Positions 1-5,803 of a DNA stretch of 7,591 nucleotides are shown here, piece after piece. Every line of letters starts with the position of its first letter. Position 1 is the first letter of the stretch. Location of the stretch: contig LJUY01000081.1 of the NCBI GenBank assembly GCA_001304015.1, positions 1 to 7,591 on the forward strand. The letters run 5' to 3'. The stretch is from a candidate division Zixibacteria bacterium SM23_81. GTDB lineage: Bacteria; SM23-81. The translations under genes were made by a program, and so were the position numbers. The notes beneath the pieces were generated by a model that was given only the letters and a program-made list of their open reading frames with translations, did not search any database and had not been told where the DNA came from.

Positions 1-1354
1 CCGCCGATGACTCGGTGAACCTCTCGAAATCGCCAATGGCCTCCAGCAGGCTCCGGGGCAGTTGGTCATAGTCCCTGATGGAGCTGATGTCCTGGTATCC
101 CTCATACTGAGTATATGATGGGCGCACGTTTTTTAAGAACTCCGGGTCTCTGCGAAATCTGGTCTCTGTGTGTGGGCCATTCAGATATGCGTAACAGAGG
201 CGAAAGTGTTCGGCTCCAGACAGGGCATCTGTTTTGCTTAAAATTACCTTGGAAGTGGAATTTATCTTTATGGCGTACTTGGCGGCCACGGCATCTGTCC
301 AGCCAATTCTTCTTGGCCTGCCGGTCACCGAGCCGTACTCTCCAGCGGCGAGCCTTATTCCGGCGCCTTGTTCTAGGGCGTCTGTCGAATTCATCAAAAG
401 GCGTATTTTTTCCTGTTTTGGGTCATACACGATATTTCCGTTCTGCCTGGAATGAGGTATTCCGTACTTCTCTAACTCATATGCTTTGGTAATGCCCTTT
501 TTCTTGCAGTAAGCTTCTGAGAGCGTCGATCCCAGCTCCGTGGGAAAGGGGCCACCACCGACGCGGGTCATGAAGGGGAATTTTACGATGCCCAGGGGAA
601 GATCAACCGCTTTGGCAGATAGGCCTACGCCCGATGCCATGCCGTTGAGGGAAGAGTCAGAGGACGTGACATAGGGGTAAGTTCCGTGCTCGATACTCAG
701 CAACAAACCCTGGGCCCCCTCCAGGAGAATCTTCTTTCCCTGCTTTAGAAACTCCTGCATGTGGGCACCGGTATCTGTGACCAAAGGCCTTATTCTTTCC
801 GCCAGGGGTGTGAGATGGCACAAGATCTCTTCGATGTCCAAGCTCTGTTCCGGGTAAAAGAGGGCCGCCGTTCTTATTTTTTTTACCAGGGCATCCTTGT
901 CAAAGAGCTGGCCGATGGTAATTCCGCGCCGGGCGATTTTATCGGAGTAACAGGGGCCGATTCCCTTGCCCGTGGAGCCTATGCCGTCGCCCTTCTGAGA
1001 TTGATACCATGCTTTATCTCTGGCGACATGATAGGGCATGATGACATGTGCATTTTCACTTATCAGAAGATTGTCGTGGCTGATGCCCTCTTTTTCCAGC
1101 TGGTCGAGCTCCTGGCATAACGCCCGAAGATCCAGAACCATGCCGTTTCCCAGAACGCTGATCTTGCCCAGATGATCATAGGCGATTCCCGCCGGCAGCG
1201 ACTGAAGTATGATTTCTCTTCCCCCTCTGACCACAGTATGTCCGGCGTTGTTTCCCCCGGTTCCTCGGGCGATGACATCTGCCCATTGAGAGGCAAAGTA
1301 ATCTGAGAACTTGCCTTTTCCGGTATCTCCCCATTGATTGCAGATGATGGCCAT
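1..1354 (-). CDS. purA: Adenylosuccinate synthetase, 3' end outside window
   Basis: Catalyses IMP + aspartate + GTP to adenylosuccinate, the first committed step from IMP to AMP, in the cytoplasm. The minus frame is open for 451 codons with no frameshift. Visible family motifs: the P-loop WGDTGKGK (residues 8-15, catalytic base D10), NNAGHTV (35-41, catalytic H39), ISENAHVIMPYH, GPCYSDKIARRG (133-144), EGAQG (212-216), TRVGGGPFPTEL (263-274), VTGRPRRIGW (343-352) and the guanine-binding LSKTDAL (372-378). The final 25 or so residues (usually a VGxGP-type end) lie beyond position 1. Two oddities: the P-loop has Thr where most PurA have Glu (GDEGKGK), and about 64 residues separate PFPTEL from the GEYGSVTGRPRR block, against roughly 18 in E. 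coli. ATG at 1354 is chosen because it places the first beta strand (AIICNQWGD) at the terminus, as usual; its RBS is weak. An in-frame GTG at 1390 would add 12 residues. The family call is very secure. Confidence 0.95.
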   Translation of the reverse strand, partial: MAIICNQWGDTGKGKFSDYFASQWADVIARGTGGNNAGHTVVRGGREIILQSLPAGIAYDHLGKISVLGNGMVLDLRALCQELDQLEKEGISHDNLLISENAHVIMPYHVARDKAWYQSQKGDGIGSTGKGIGPCYSDKIARRGITIGQLFDKDALVKKIRTAALFYPEQSLDIEEILCHLTPLAERIRPLVTDTGAHMQEFLKQGKKILLEGAQGLLLSIEHGTYPYVTSSDSSLNGMASGVGLSAKAVDLPLGIVKFPFMTRVGGGPFPTELGSTLSEAYCKKKGITKAYELEKYGIPHSRQNGNIVYDPKQEKIRLLMNSTDALEQGAGIRLAAGEYGSVTGRPRRIGWTDAVAAKYAIKINSTSKVILSKTDALSGAEHFRLCYAYLNGPHTETRFRRDPEFLKNVRPSYTQYEGYQDISSIRDYDQLPRSLLEAIGDFERFTESSA

Positions 1355-1518
1355 TGTCTGGACACCGTCTAGGAGTCGGACTAAAGGCACGATGGGCCTA
1401 CCCTATCGTTGAGAGGGGAAATGGCTGCTGATGGGGCTGTCTGGAAATGGAGAAGTCTGGATGTAACAAGAAGTTGTGCAAAGTACTCGGACGGATCTTC
1501 ACGCACCGCTTTTTATGA

Positions 1519-1536
1519 AAAACGCTGCAGCGTTTT
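1519..1536. repeat. Perfect 18-bp palindrome, candidate operator
   Basis: The sequence AAAACGCTGCAGCGTTTT equals its own reverse complement over all 18 positions. With no spacer it is a poor RNA hairpin but a natural site for a dimeric DNA-binding protein. It lies about 30 bp downstream of the candidate purA transcription start, where a repressor could act. It resembles the general shape of LacI-family operators (arms with ACGC) but lacks their usual central CG step, having CTGCAG instead, so the regulator is unknown. Confidence 0.45.
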
Positions 1537-1569
1537 GACTCCTGGGAGAAGTCGAACGTCACTGGCTAT

Positions 1570-1596
1570 ATTATATGAACCGTTCGTCAGAATCAA
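1570..1596 (-). promoter_or_regulatory. Candidate sigma-70 promoter for purA
   Basis: On the minus strand a perfect -10 TATAAT (1570-1575) follows TTGATT (1591-1596, 4 of 6 matches to TTGACA). The spacer is 15 bp, shorter than the usual 16-18, which weakens the call. A short inverted repeat GAAC-C-GTTC (1577-1585) lies in the spacer. Transcription would start near 1563, giving a leader of about 210 nt. Confidence 0.45.
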
Positions 1597-1599
1597 TAG

Positions 1600-1626
1600 T
1601 TTTTTTTATGGAGAAGCTCTTTTTTT
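1600..1626 (-). promoter_or_regulatory. Phased A-tracts upstream of the purA promoter
   Basis: Read on the minus strand, an A7 run (1620-1626) and an A8 run (1600-1607) lie just upstream of the candidate -35 box. Their centres are about 19.5 bp apart, close to two helical turns, as in curved DNA or UP elements that bind the RNA polymerase alpha subunit. This placement supports the promoter at 1570-1596 and suggests strong expression. Function is inferred from position and composition only. Confidence 0.35.
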
Positions 1627-1773
1627 CATGTTCGAGAGATTCTGTATCTCTATATGACGAAATATCACCGGGTGAGCGCATGAGGAGTCTATATCTGTCT
1701 CACATTTCCGGAGTCTCTTTAGAGAAACTGCCAGATTGGGACCGGTCATAATTCGGGGGGCAGTGAATTGAAC

Positions 1774-1801
1774 TTGCTTTCTGAGGTGTAAATCACATAA
1801 T
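1774..1801 (+). promoter_or_regulatory. Candidate promoter for mutY
   Basis: TTGCTT (1774-1779) and CATAAT (1796-1801, 5 of 6 matches to TATAAT) are separated by 16 bp. The start would be near 1808, giving a leader of about 40 nt to the ATG at 1848. The -35 is weak, so this is a moderate call. Confidence 0.35.
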
Positions 1802-1847
1802 TTATCCTCTGAGAGCAGAGTGGGTATTGAAGCGGGAGTTCGGCAAG

Positions 1848-2960
1848 ATGGGCGATGATAAGAAGAACGGCTTGCAGCCAGCGCCCAATGTGGTCAAGCA
1901 GTTTGGGCGGCGACTTTTAAGGTGGTATTCCCAGCACGGGCGGGATCTGCCCTGGCGGCGAACTCGGGATCCCTACCACATCCTGGTCTCCGAGATCATG
2001 CTGCAGCAGACCCAGGTGGAGAGGGTTTTGCGATACTACCCGCGTTTTCTGGAGACTTTTCCCCACCTGAGAGCCCTGGCCCAGGCTCCTCTGGACCTGG
2101 TGCTGAAGATGTGGGAGGGCATGGGATACTATGCTCGGGCTCGAAATCTTCATCGGGCCGCCCAGATCATCTGCAGAGATCACGGAGCCCAGGTTCCCTC
2201 CGAGCTGGAAGTCCTCCGGGGCCTGCCCGGTGTGGGATACAATACGGCAGCTGCTCTGGCCTGCATCGCCCATGGGAGCTCCTGGCCCATTCTTGACGGG
2301 AATGCGATCCGGGTCCTGTGTCGCGTTTTTCTGCTCCAGGATAATCCGCGAACCGCAGCTCAGTTCAGGCGCTTGCAGAATCTGGCCAAATCCCTGCTGC
2401 CTGAGGGGAGAGCTGGTCTTTTCAACCAGGCCCTCATGGATCTGGGCGCCCTGATTTGTCGACCCAAGAATCCTCGATGTGCCCAATGTCCGCTTAGCTC
2501 GCTCTGTGCTGGTTATGCCTCTGGCGCTCCAGCTAGCTTGCCTCGTCTCACCGCTCGTTCACCAAGGCCTCACCACCACATCACGGCGGGGATTATCTGG
2601 CAGGGCGAGCGATTTCTCCTCGCCCAAAGACGCGCCGATGGCCTTCTGGGCGGGCTGTGGGAGTTTCCCGGTGGCAGGCAGGAGGAGGGCGAGACGCTGG
2701 AGCAATGCCTGCGGCGGGAAATACGGGAGGAGCTGGGCATCCGCATCCGCGTGGACGGCCACTTCATGAGCCTGAAGCATGCTTACTCCCATTTCCGGTT
2801 CACCCTGCACGCCTTTCACTGTACCTATCTTCATGGCAGGCCCCGCACCCTTGGCTGTGCCGCCTATCGTTGGATTCAGATCCCCGAGCTGCGCAATTAT
2901 GCCCTGGCTCGGGCCGATCAAAAACTGGCGGCGGCCCTGGAAGTCAGGGCTCGACGCTGA
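1848..2960 (+). CDS. mutY: Adenine DNA glycosylase MutY with intact Nudix domain
   Basis: Removes adenine mispaired with 8-oxoguanine in base excision repair. Numbering from the upstream TTG at 1827: the N-terminal helix-hairpin-helix GPD domain spans about 24-230, with LPWR, SEIMLQQTQV carrying catalytic E56, the hairpin LPGVG (133-137) and catalytic D157 in PILDGN. The iron-sulfur ligands are C211, C218, C221 and C227 in the classic C-x6-C-x2-C-x5-C spacing. The C-terminal domain (about 250-370) has a complete Nudix box (G283 to I305, with REIREELG) plus Y320-S321-H322, matching the FSH loop that reads 8-oxoG in MutY. Length is normal for the family. ATG at 1848 is preferred because GGGAG (1834-1838) sits 9 nt upstream; TTG at 1827 would add 7 residues. 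N139 replaces the usual Tyr/Ser. A lipoprotein gene starts 32 nt after the stop, so the two are probably co-transcribed. Confidence 0.95.
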   Translation: MGDDKKNGLQPAPNVVKQFGRRLLRWYSQHGRDLPWRRTRDPYHILVSEIMLQQTQVERVLRYYPRFLETFPHLRALAQAPLDLVLKMWEGMGYYARARNLHRAAQIICRDHGAQVPSELEVLRGLPGVGYNTAAALACIAHGSSWPILDGNAIRVLCRVFLLQDNPRTAAQFRRLQNLAKSLLPEGRAGLFNQALMDLGALICRPKNPRCAQCPLSSLCAGYASGAPASLPRLTARSPRPHHHITAGIIWQGERFLLAQRRADGLLGGLWEFPGGRQEEGETLEQCLRREIREELGIRIRVDGHFMSLKHAYSHFRFTLHAFHCTYLHGRPRTLGCAAYRWIQIPELRNYALARADQKLAAALEVRARR

Positions 2961-2978
2961 ACTTTCCATCCTATTCAG

Positions 2979-2985
2979 AGGAGGT
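2979..2985 (+). promoter_or_regulatory. Strong RBS setting the lipoprotein start
   Basis: AGGAGGT, a full match to the anti-Shine-Dalgarno sequence, ends 7 nt before the GTG at 2993. It fixes that codon as the start even though the frame stays open upstream into mutY. Confidence 0.8.
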
Positions 2986-2992
2986 GCTCGCC

Positions 2993-3613
2993 GTGAGAAA
3001 GAACAAAGAGCAAGTGGTTCTCGTGCTCGGCATCTTGCTGGTTCTCTTCGTCCTCTCCTGTTCGCCGAAGCCCGTCACCGTAGTCAAATCTTATGTAGAA
3101 GCTTACAACGCCCATGACCTAGAGAAGCTTCTATCCCTTCACTCTGAGCAGGCCAGCTTTGAGGTGGTCAGTCAAGTTTCGCTGAAGGGCAAAGACGAAT
3201 TGCGAGATCTGGCAGAACATGATTTTGCCCTGAACATCCGGATGTCATTGGGCCAGTGCAGGACGCAGGGCGATACGGTGATATGCGAGCTGACGGAGAC
3301 CAATGAATGGCTCAAGGCTGCGGGCATTGAACAGGCCCGCTATTCTGGAACCTTTGTGATCAGAGACGGCCTGATAGTGTCCATAAAAGCCAAGCAGGCC
3401 CCTGAGACAGAGCGAGCTTTTAGATCGGTGCTGGGACCTCTTCTGACGTGGGCTTCGAAGCATAGATCGCAGCTTGTGGAGGAGATGATGCCGCAGGGAA
3501 AGTTTGTCTATACCGCCGAGAACGCCAGGAAATCACTTCTCGTCCTGCAAGAGTTCAAAGAGGAACTCATGCAAGGAGAAGGCTCGCCAATCTGGAAGAA
3601 AATAGGAGAGTGA
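2993..3613 (+). CDS. Putative lipoprotein with NTF2/SnoaL-like domain
   Basis: A 206-residue protein starting at GTG 2993. Residues 1-22 form a signal peptide: a short basic start (RKNK), a hydrophobic core rich in Leu and Val, then VLSC with C23 as the lipidated cysteine. Residue 24 is Ser, not Asp, which by the E. coli Lol rule favours the outer membrane. From about residue 28 (VVKSYVEAYNAHDLEKLLSLHSE) to about 133 (GTFVIRDGLIVSIKAK) the pattern of an opening helix pair followed by strands resembles the NTF2-like/SnoaL fold. The remaining 70 or so residues are charged and helical with no recognised domain. Such domains bind small molecules or only support assembly, so no activity can be named. 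It follows mutY by 32 nt, but a link to DNA repair is unlikely for an exported protein. Existence of the gene is secure; the domain call is moderate. Confidence 0.85.
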   Translation: MRKNKEQVVLVLGILLVLFVLSCSPKPVTVVKSYVEAYNAHDLEKLLSLHSEQASFEVVSQVSLKGKDELRDLAEHDFALNIRMSLGQCRTQGDTVICELTETNEWLKAAGIEQARYSGTFVIRDGLIVSIKAKQAPETERAFRSVLGPLLTWASKHRSQLVEEMMPQGKFVYTAENARKSLLVLQEFKEELMQGEGSPIWKKIGE

Positions 3614-3812
3614 TCAGTTCTCCGTGCTTGAGCCTGTGAGCCTCTACTGCCAGATAGCCGAGCTGGTCCAAGAGGCGAGCATTCTCTCAGCATGAGGTCA
3701 TCCAGGCGTGCAGGCCAGCGAAGGGGCGTCGTCTGGGGCAGGTGCCTCGAATGATGGGGCTCGGCAGCGAAGAGATGCGCTCACAAAACCTTCTGTGCGG
3801 CTGACGGGGGAA

Positions 3813-3841
3813 TTGGCGCAGACGAGGCGGTTGTCTCTAGT
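3813..3841 (+). promoter_or_regulatory. Weak candidate promoter for the GNAT-exporter pair
   Basis: TTGGCG (3813-3818) and TCTAGT (3836-3841) are separated by 17 bp, each matching 4 of 6 consensus positions. The start would be near 3848, only 16 nt before the ATG. The 250-bp gap 3614-3863 otherwise has no gene I can support, and no terminator is visible after the lipoprotein gene, so read-through from mutY is also possible. Confidence 0.22.
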
Positions 3842-3850
3842 CCGTTCAAG

Positions 3851-3857
3851 AGAGGAG
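3851..3857 (+). promoter_or_regulatory. RBS setting the GNAT gene start
   Basis: AGAGGAG ends 6 nt before ATG 3864. It decides for this start over an in-frame GTG at 3708, whose extra 52 residues are low-complexity (Ala/Ser/Gly/Arg rich), unlike a protein domain, and lack an RBS. Confidence 0.75.
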
Positions 3858-3863
3858 TTCTCC

Positions 3864-4769
3864 ATGGACAAATTGATCATCAGGACGGCCAGACGTTCTG
3901 ATCGAGAGGCAGTCGTTTCCTTCAGCTCTCGAATTTGGCAAGGCCATGACTATCTCCCCCGGGTCTGGGATCAGTGGCTGGAAGAGCCTTTTGGAGCCCT
4001 CCTCGTCGCCGAGCTGGCTGGCCAACCAGTGGGAACGGACAAGATCACCCTATTGGCACCTGGAGAGGTGTGGCTGGAGGGACTGAGAGTGGATCCGCTC
4101 CATCGGGGCAAGGGGATCGCCCATGCCCTCAACGAGAAAGCCATGCAGATCATAGCTGGCTTGAAGCCCACGACCGTTCGTTTTGGAACCGTGAGTGATA
4201 ATCAGGCCAGCAGACATCTGGGAGAGACGCTTGGTTTTCGGCTCATTTTTCAGTGCCAACGGATGTTGGCCGAAGCTTTGGAGGGGGATCTTCCCAGCGG
4301 GCTGCTGGGCAGGGATCGGGATGTGGATGAGATCATGGTCTTTTTGGACCATTCGTCGAATTTCAAACGGATTAAAGGGCAATTCGCCTGGGGTTGGACC
4401 TTCAAGGTTCTGGATCGGCCCTTTGTGGAGAGGGTGGTGGCGGAGCACGGAGCGCTCATTGCCCGGAGAGGCAAAAGGATAGGCGGTCTGGCCCTCTACT
4501 TGCGCCAGCGCCACGGTCCCAAAGCGACCCTGGGATTCATCGACGGCAGTGAGCGGGAGATCGTCAGCCTGGCTCGTCATTTTCGGATCGCCGCTGGGCG
4601 TCGGGGATTTGAGCAGCTCCTGACCATGGTGCCGGAGAAGCTCGTGCCGGCGCTCTGCGCAGCGGGTTTTCGACAGGAGGAGCCCATACATGTGGTCGTC
4701 TATGAGCTCAGCGGAGAGAGACTGCGGAAGGCTCTTCAGACCAGAGGCGATATGGCCTTAGGGAGCTGA
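3864..4769 (+). CDS. Two-domain GNAT family N-acetyltransferase
   Basis: A 301-residue cytoplasmic protein expected to move an acetyl group from acetyl-CoA to an amine. The N-terminal GNAT domain (about 3-130) shows the opening strand LIIRTARRSD, then WLEGLRVDPLHRGKGIA, where R81-G-K-G84-I-A86 is the acetyl-CoA pyrophosphate loop, then N113 and the LGETLGF helix-strand end (119-125). The C-terminal half (about 160-282) again reads like a GNAT fold without the loop motif: GALIARRGKRIGGLALY, ATLGFIDG, a helix, and AAGFRQEEPIHVVVYEL. The stretch GHDYLPRVWDQWLEEP with GLRV-P--RG-G recalls, from memory, the vertebrate histidine acetyltransferase-like (NAT16) family, so an amino-acid-like substrate is possible but unproven. 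The exporter gene begins 3 nt after its stop, indicating translational coupling and a shared job. Confidence 0.88.
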   Translation: MDKLIIRTARRSDREAVVSFSSRIWQGHDYLPRVWDQWLEEPFGALLVAELAGQPVGTDKITLLAPGEVWLEGLRVDPLHRGKGIAHALNEKAMQIIAGLKPTTVRFGTVSDNQASRHLGETLGFRLIFQCQRMLAEALEGDLPSGLLGRDRDVDEIMVFLDHSSNFKRIKGQFAWGWTFKVLDRPFVERVVAEHGALIARRGKRIGGLALYLRQRHGPKATLGFIDGSEREIVSLARHFRIAAGRRGFEQLLTMVPEKLVPALCAAGFRQEEPIHVVVYELSGERLRKALQTRGDMALGS

Positions 4770-4772
4770 GGA

Positions 4773-5669
4773 ATGAAAGAATCGGCACCGAGGATTCACT
4801 CCTATTGGGGCGTTATTTTAGGCGTCATCGCCGTCTCCTTCGCGGCCATCTTTATCCGCTTATGCCAAGCTCATCCACTGGCGGTGGCCTTTTACCGGAT
4901 GGGGTTGGCCGCCTTGATGTTGCTTCCTTTTCTAGCCAAAAGCGGATGGTCGCAGTTGGCTGGCCTGAGAAGGGATCTACTGATCCGAGCCATCCTAGCC
5001 GGGTTTTTCCTTGGCATCCACATGGGCACCTGGGTGACCTCCCTCTTTTTCACCTCTGTGGCCAGCTCCATCATCCTGGTATCCACTCAGTCGGTTTTCG
5101 CCGTGGTACTCTCTCACTATGGCATCAGAGAGAGAGCCTCCCGCGGCGTTTTAGCAGCCGTGCTCATCGCCTTTATCGGGAGCATCATCATTGCAGGTAG
5201 CGACCTGAGGCTGGGCCGAGAGGCTTTGGTGGGAGATGGTCTCGCCCTGGCTGGTGGGTTCACCGCCGCCCTGTACATGATTATTGGACGGAGGGTGCGG
5301 CAGGAACTTTCGGTATTGCCATATGTTTTTCTAGCTTATAGCACCGCCGCGGTGCTGCTTGGAATCGGCTGTTTCAGCTTCCAGGTGAAGATGTCCGGCT
5401 ACCCCGGCCATACCTATCTCTGGCTTGTTCTCCTGGCCCTGGTGCCCACGCATCTGGGCCACACCATGTTCAACTGGGCTCTGAGATACCTGCGGGCCTA
5501 CGTCATCGGTGTGAGCCTGTTGGGTGAGCCCATCGGGTCCACGGTGCTGGCCTTTGTCATTTTCCAGGAGGTACCGCTGGCGCTGACCTTCGTGGGCGGG
5601 ATGCTGGTGTTGGTGGGCATCTACATGGTGGCCCGGGAGGGCAGGGGTGTGAGGAGTGTGGTGAGGTGA
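4773..5669 (+). CDS. EamA/DMT family transporter, probable exporter
   Basis: A 298-residue inner-membrane protein of the drug/metabolite transporter superfamily, with the normal length and two EamA repeats (about 12-141 and 155-287). Ten hydrophobic segments can be traced, roughly at 12-30, 36-54, 70-92, 95-115, 124-142, 154-171, 182-201, 213-232, 241-262 and 268-287. Family features include the strand-helix FYRMGLAALMLLP early in repeat 1, and GEPIGSTVLAFVIFQEVP in repeat 2, close to the usual LEP-x-A-x-(5)-F-x-E pattern. DMT members export amino acids, nucleotides or drugs; the substrate is not readable here. ATG 4773 has GGAG 7 nt upstream, inside the end of the GNAT gene. A strong terminator lies 73 nt downstream, marking the end of the plus-strand unit. 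Confidence 0.92.
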   Translation: MKESAPRIHSYWGVILGVIAVSFAAIFIRLCQAHPLAVAFYRMGLAALMLLPFLAKSGWSQLAGLRRDLLIRAILAGFFLGIHMGTWVTSLFFTSVASSIILVSTQSVFAVVLSHYGIRERASRGVLAAVLIAFIGSIIIAGSDLRLGREALVGDGLALAGGFTAALYMIIGRRVRQELSVLPYVFLAYSTAAVLLGIGCFSFQVKMSGYPGHTYLWLVLLALVPTHLGHTMFNWALRYLRAYVIGVSLLGEPIGSTVLAFVIFQEVPLALTFVGGMLVLVGIYMVAREGRGVRSVVR

Positions 5670-5742
5670 GAGGAATGGGTGGAGGTGAGTGTTTGTCTTG
5701 GGCACACCTTTTGCACAGGTTGAGGAGATTGGGAAAAAACTT

Positions 5743-5777
5743 TGGGGTTGCCGAACCTGGCACAATCGGCAACCCCA
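5743..5777. terminator. Bidirectional intrinsic terminator
   Basis: A perfect 12-bp stem (5743-5754 with 5766-5777; arms TGGGGTTGCCGA and TCGGCAACCCCA) encloses an 11-nt loop. On the plus strand it runs into TTTTGTTATTG. On the minus strand it is followed by AAAGTTTTTTCCC, also T-rich. It lies between convergent genes: 73 nt after the exporter stop and 27 nt after the barrel-gene stop, so it can end both transcripts. Confidence 0.85.
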
Positions 5778-5803
5778 TTTTGTTATTGTATATTTCGTTA
5801 TGG

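Larger units (their letters stand above)
1355..1847. other. Divergent intergenic region between purA and mutY
   Basis: About 490 bp with no convincing gene. It is AT-richer than the flanking genes and holds promoter-like sequences facing both ways, two T-runs, and an 18-bp perfect palindrome, each listed separately. A TTG-initiated frame at 1409-1657 (plus) is open, but its product has no recognisable domain and no RBS, so I do not call it. If the promoter assignment is right, purA would have a leader of about 200 nt, long enough for a regulatory RNA or operator, though I recognise no known riboswitch class. Confidence 0.7.

Noticed and set aside
1-1354. PurZ (phage 2-aminoadenylosuccinate synthase) instead of PurA.
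   Set aside because: The catalytic Asp of the P-loop is kept (GDTGKGK), whereas PurZ replaces it; length also fits full-size bacterial PurA.
1409-1657. Open frame of 82 codons between purA and mutY.
   Set aside because: TTG start without RBS, no domain-like pattern, and it overlaps the promoter, A-tracts and palindrome.
2657-2992. Upstream extension of the lipoprotein frame inside mutY.
   Set aside because: The full AGGAGGT site and the signal peptide fix the start at 2993; the extension would place the signal peptide internally.
3624-3695. Short GTG-initiated frame of 23 codons after the lipoprotein gene with a protein-like composition (VLEPVSLYCQIAELVQ).
   Set aside because: The nearest RBS-like AGGAGAG is 13 nt away, too far, and the product is too short to support by sequence alone.
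3645-3740. Possible class II tRNA: AGATAGCCGAGCTGGTCC looks like a D-arm, and TGCCAGA could pair with a later TCTGG--CA.
   Set aside because: No T-arm (GGTTCRA type) at the right place, no proper anticodon stem, and the acceptor pairing needs a two-base bulge.
3708-3863. N-terminal extension of the GNAT protein from GTG 3708.
   Set aside because: A strong RBS precedes ATG 3864, the first GNAT strand begins there, and the extension is low-complexity.
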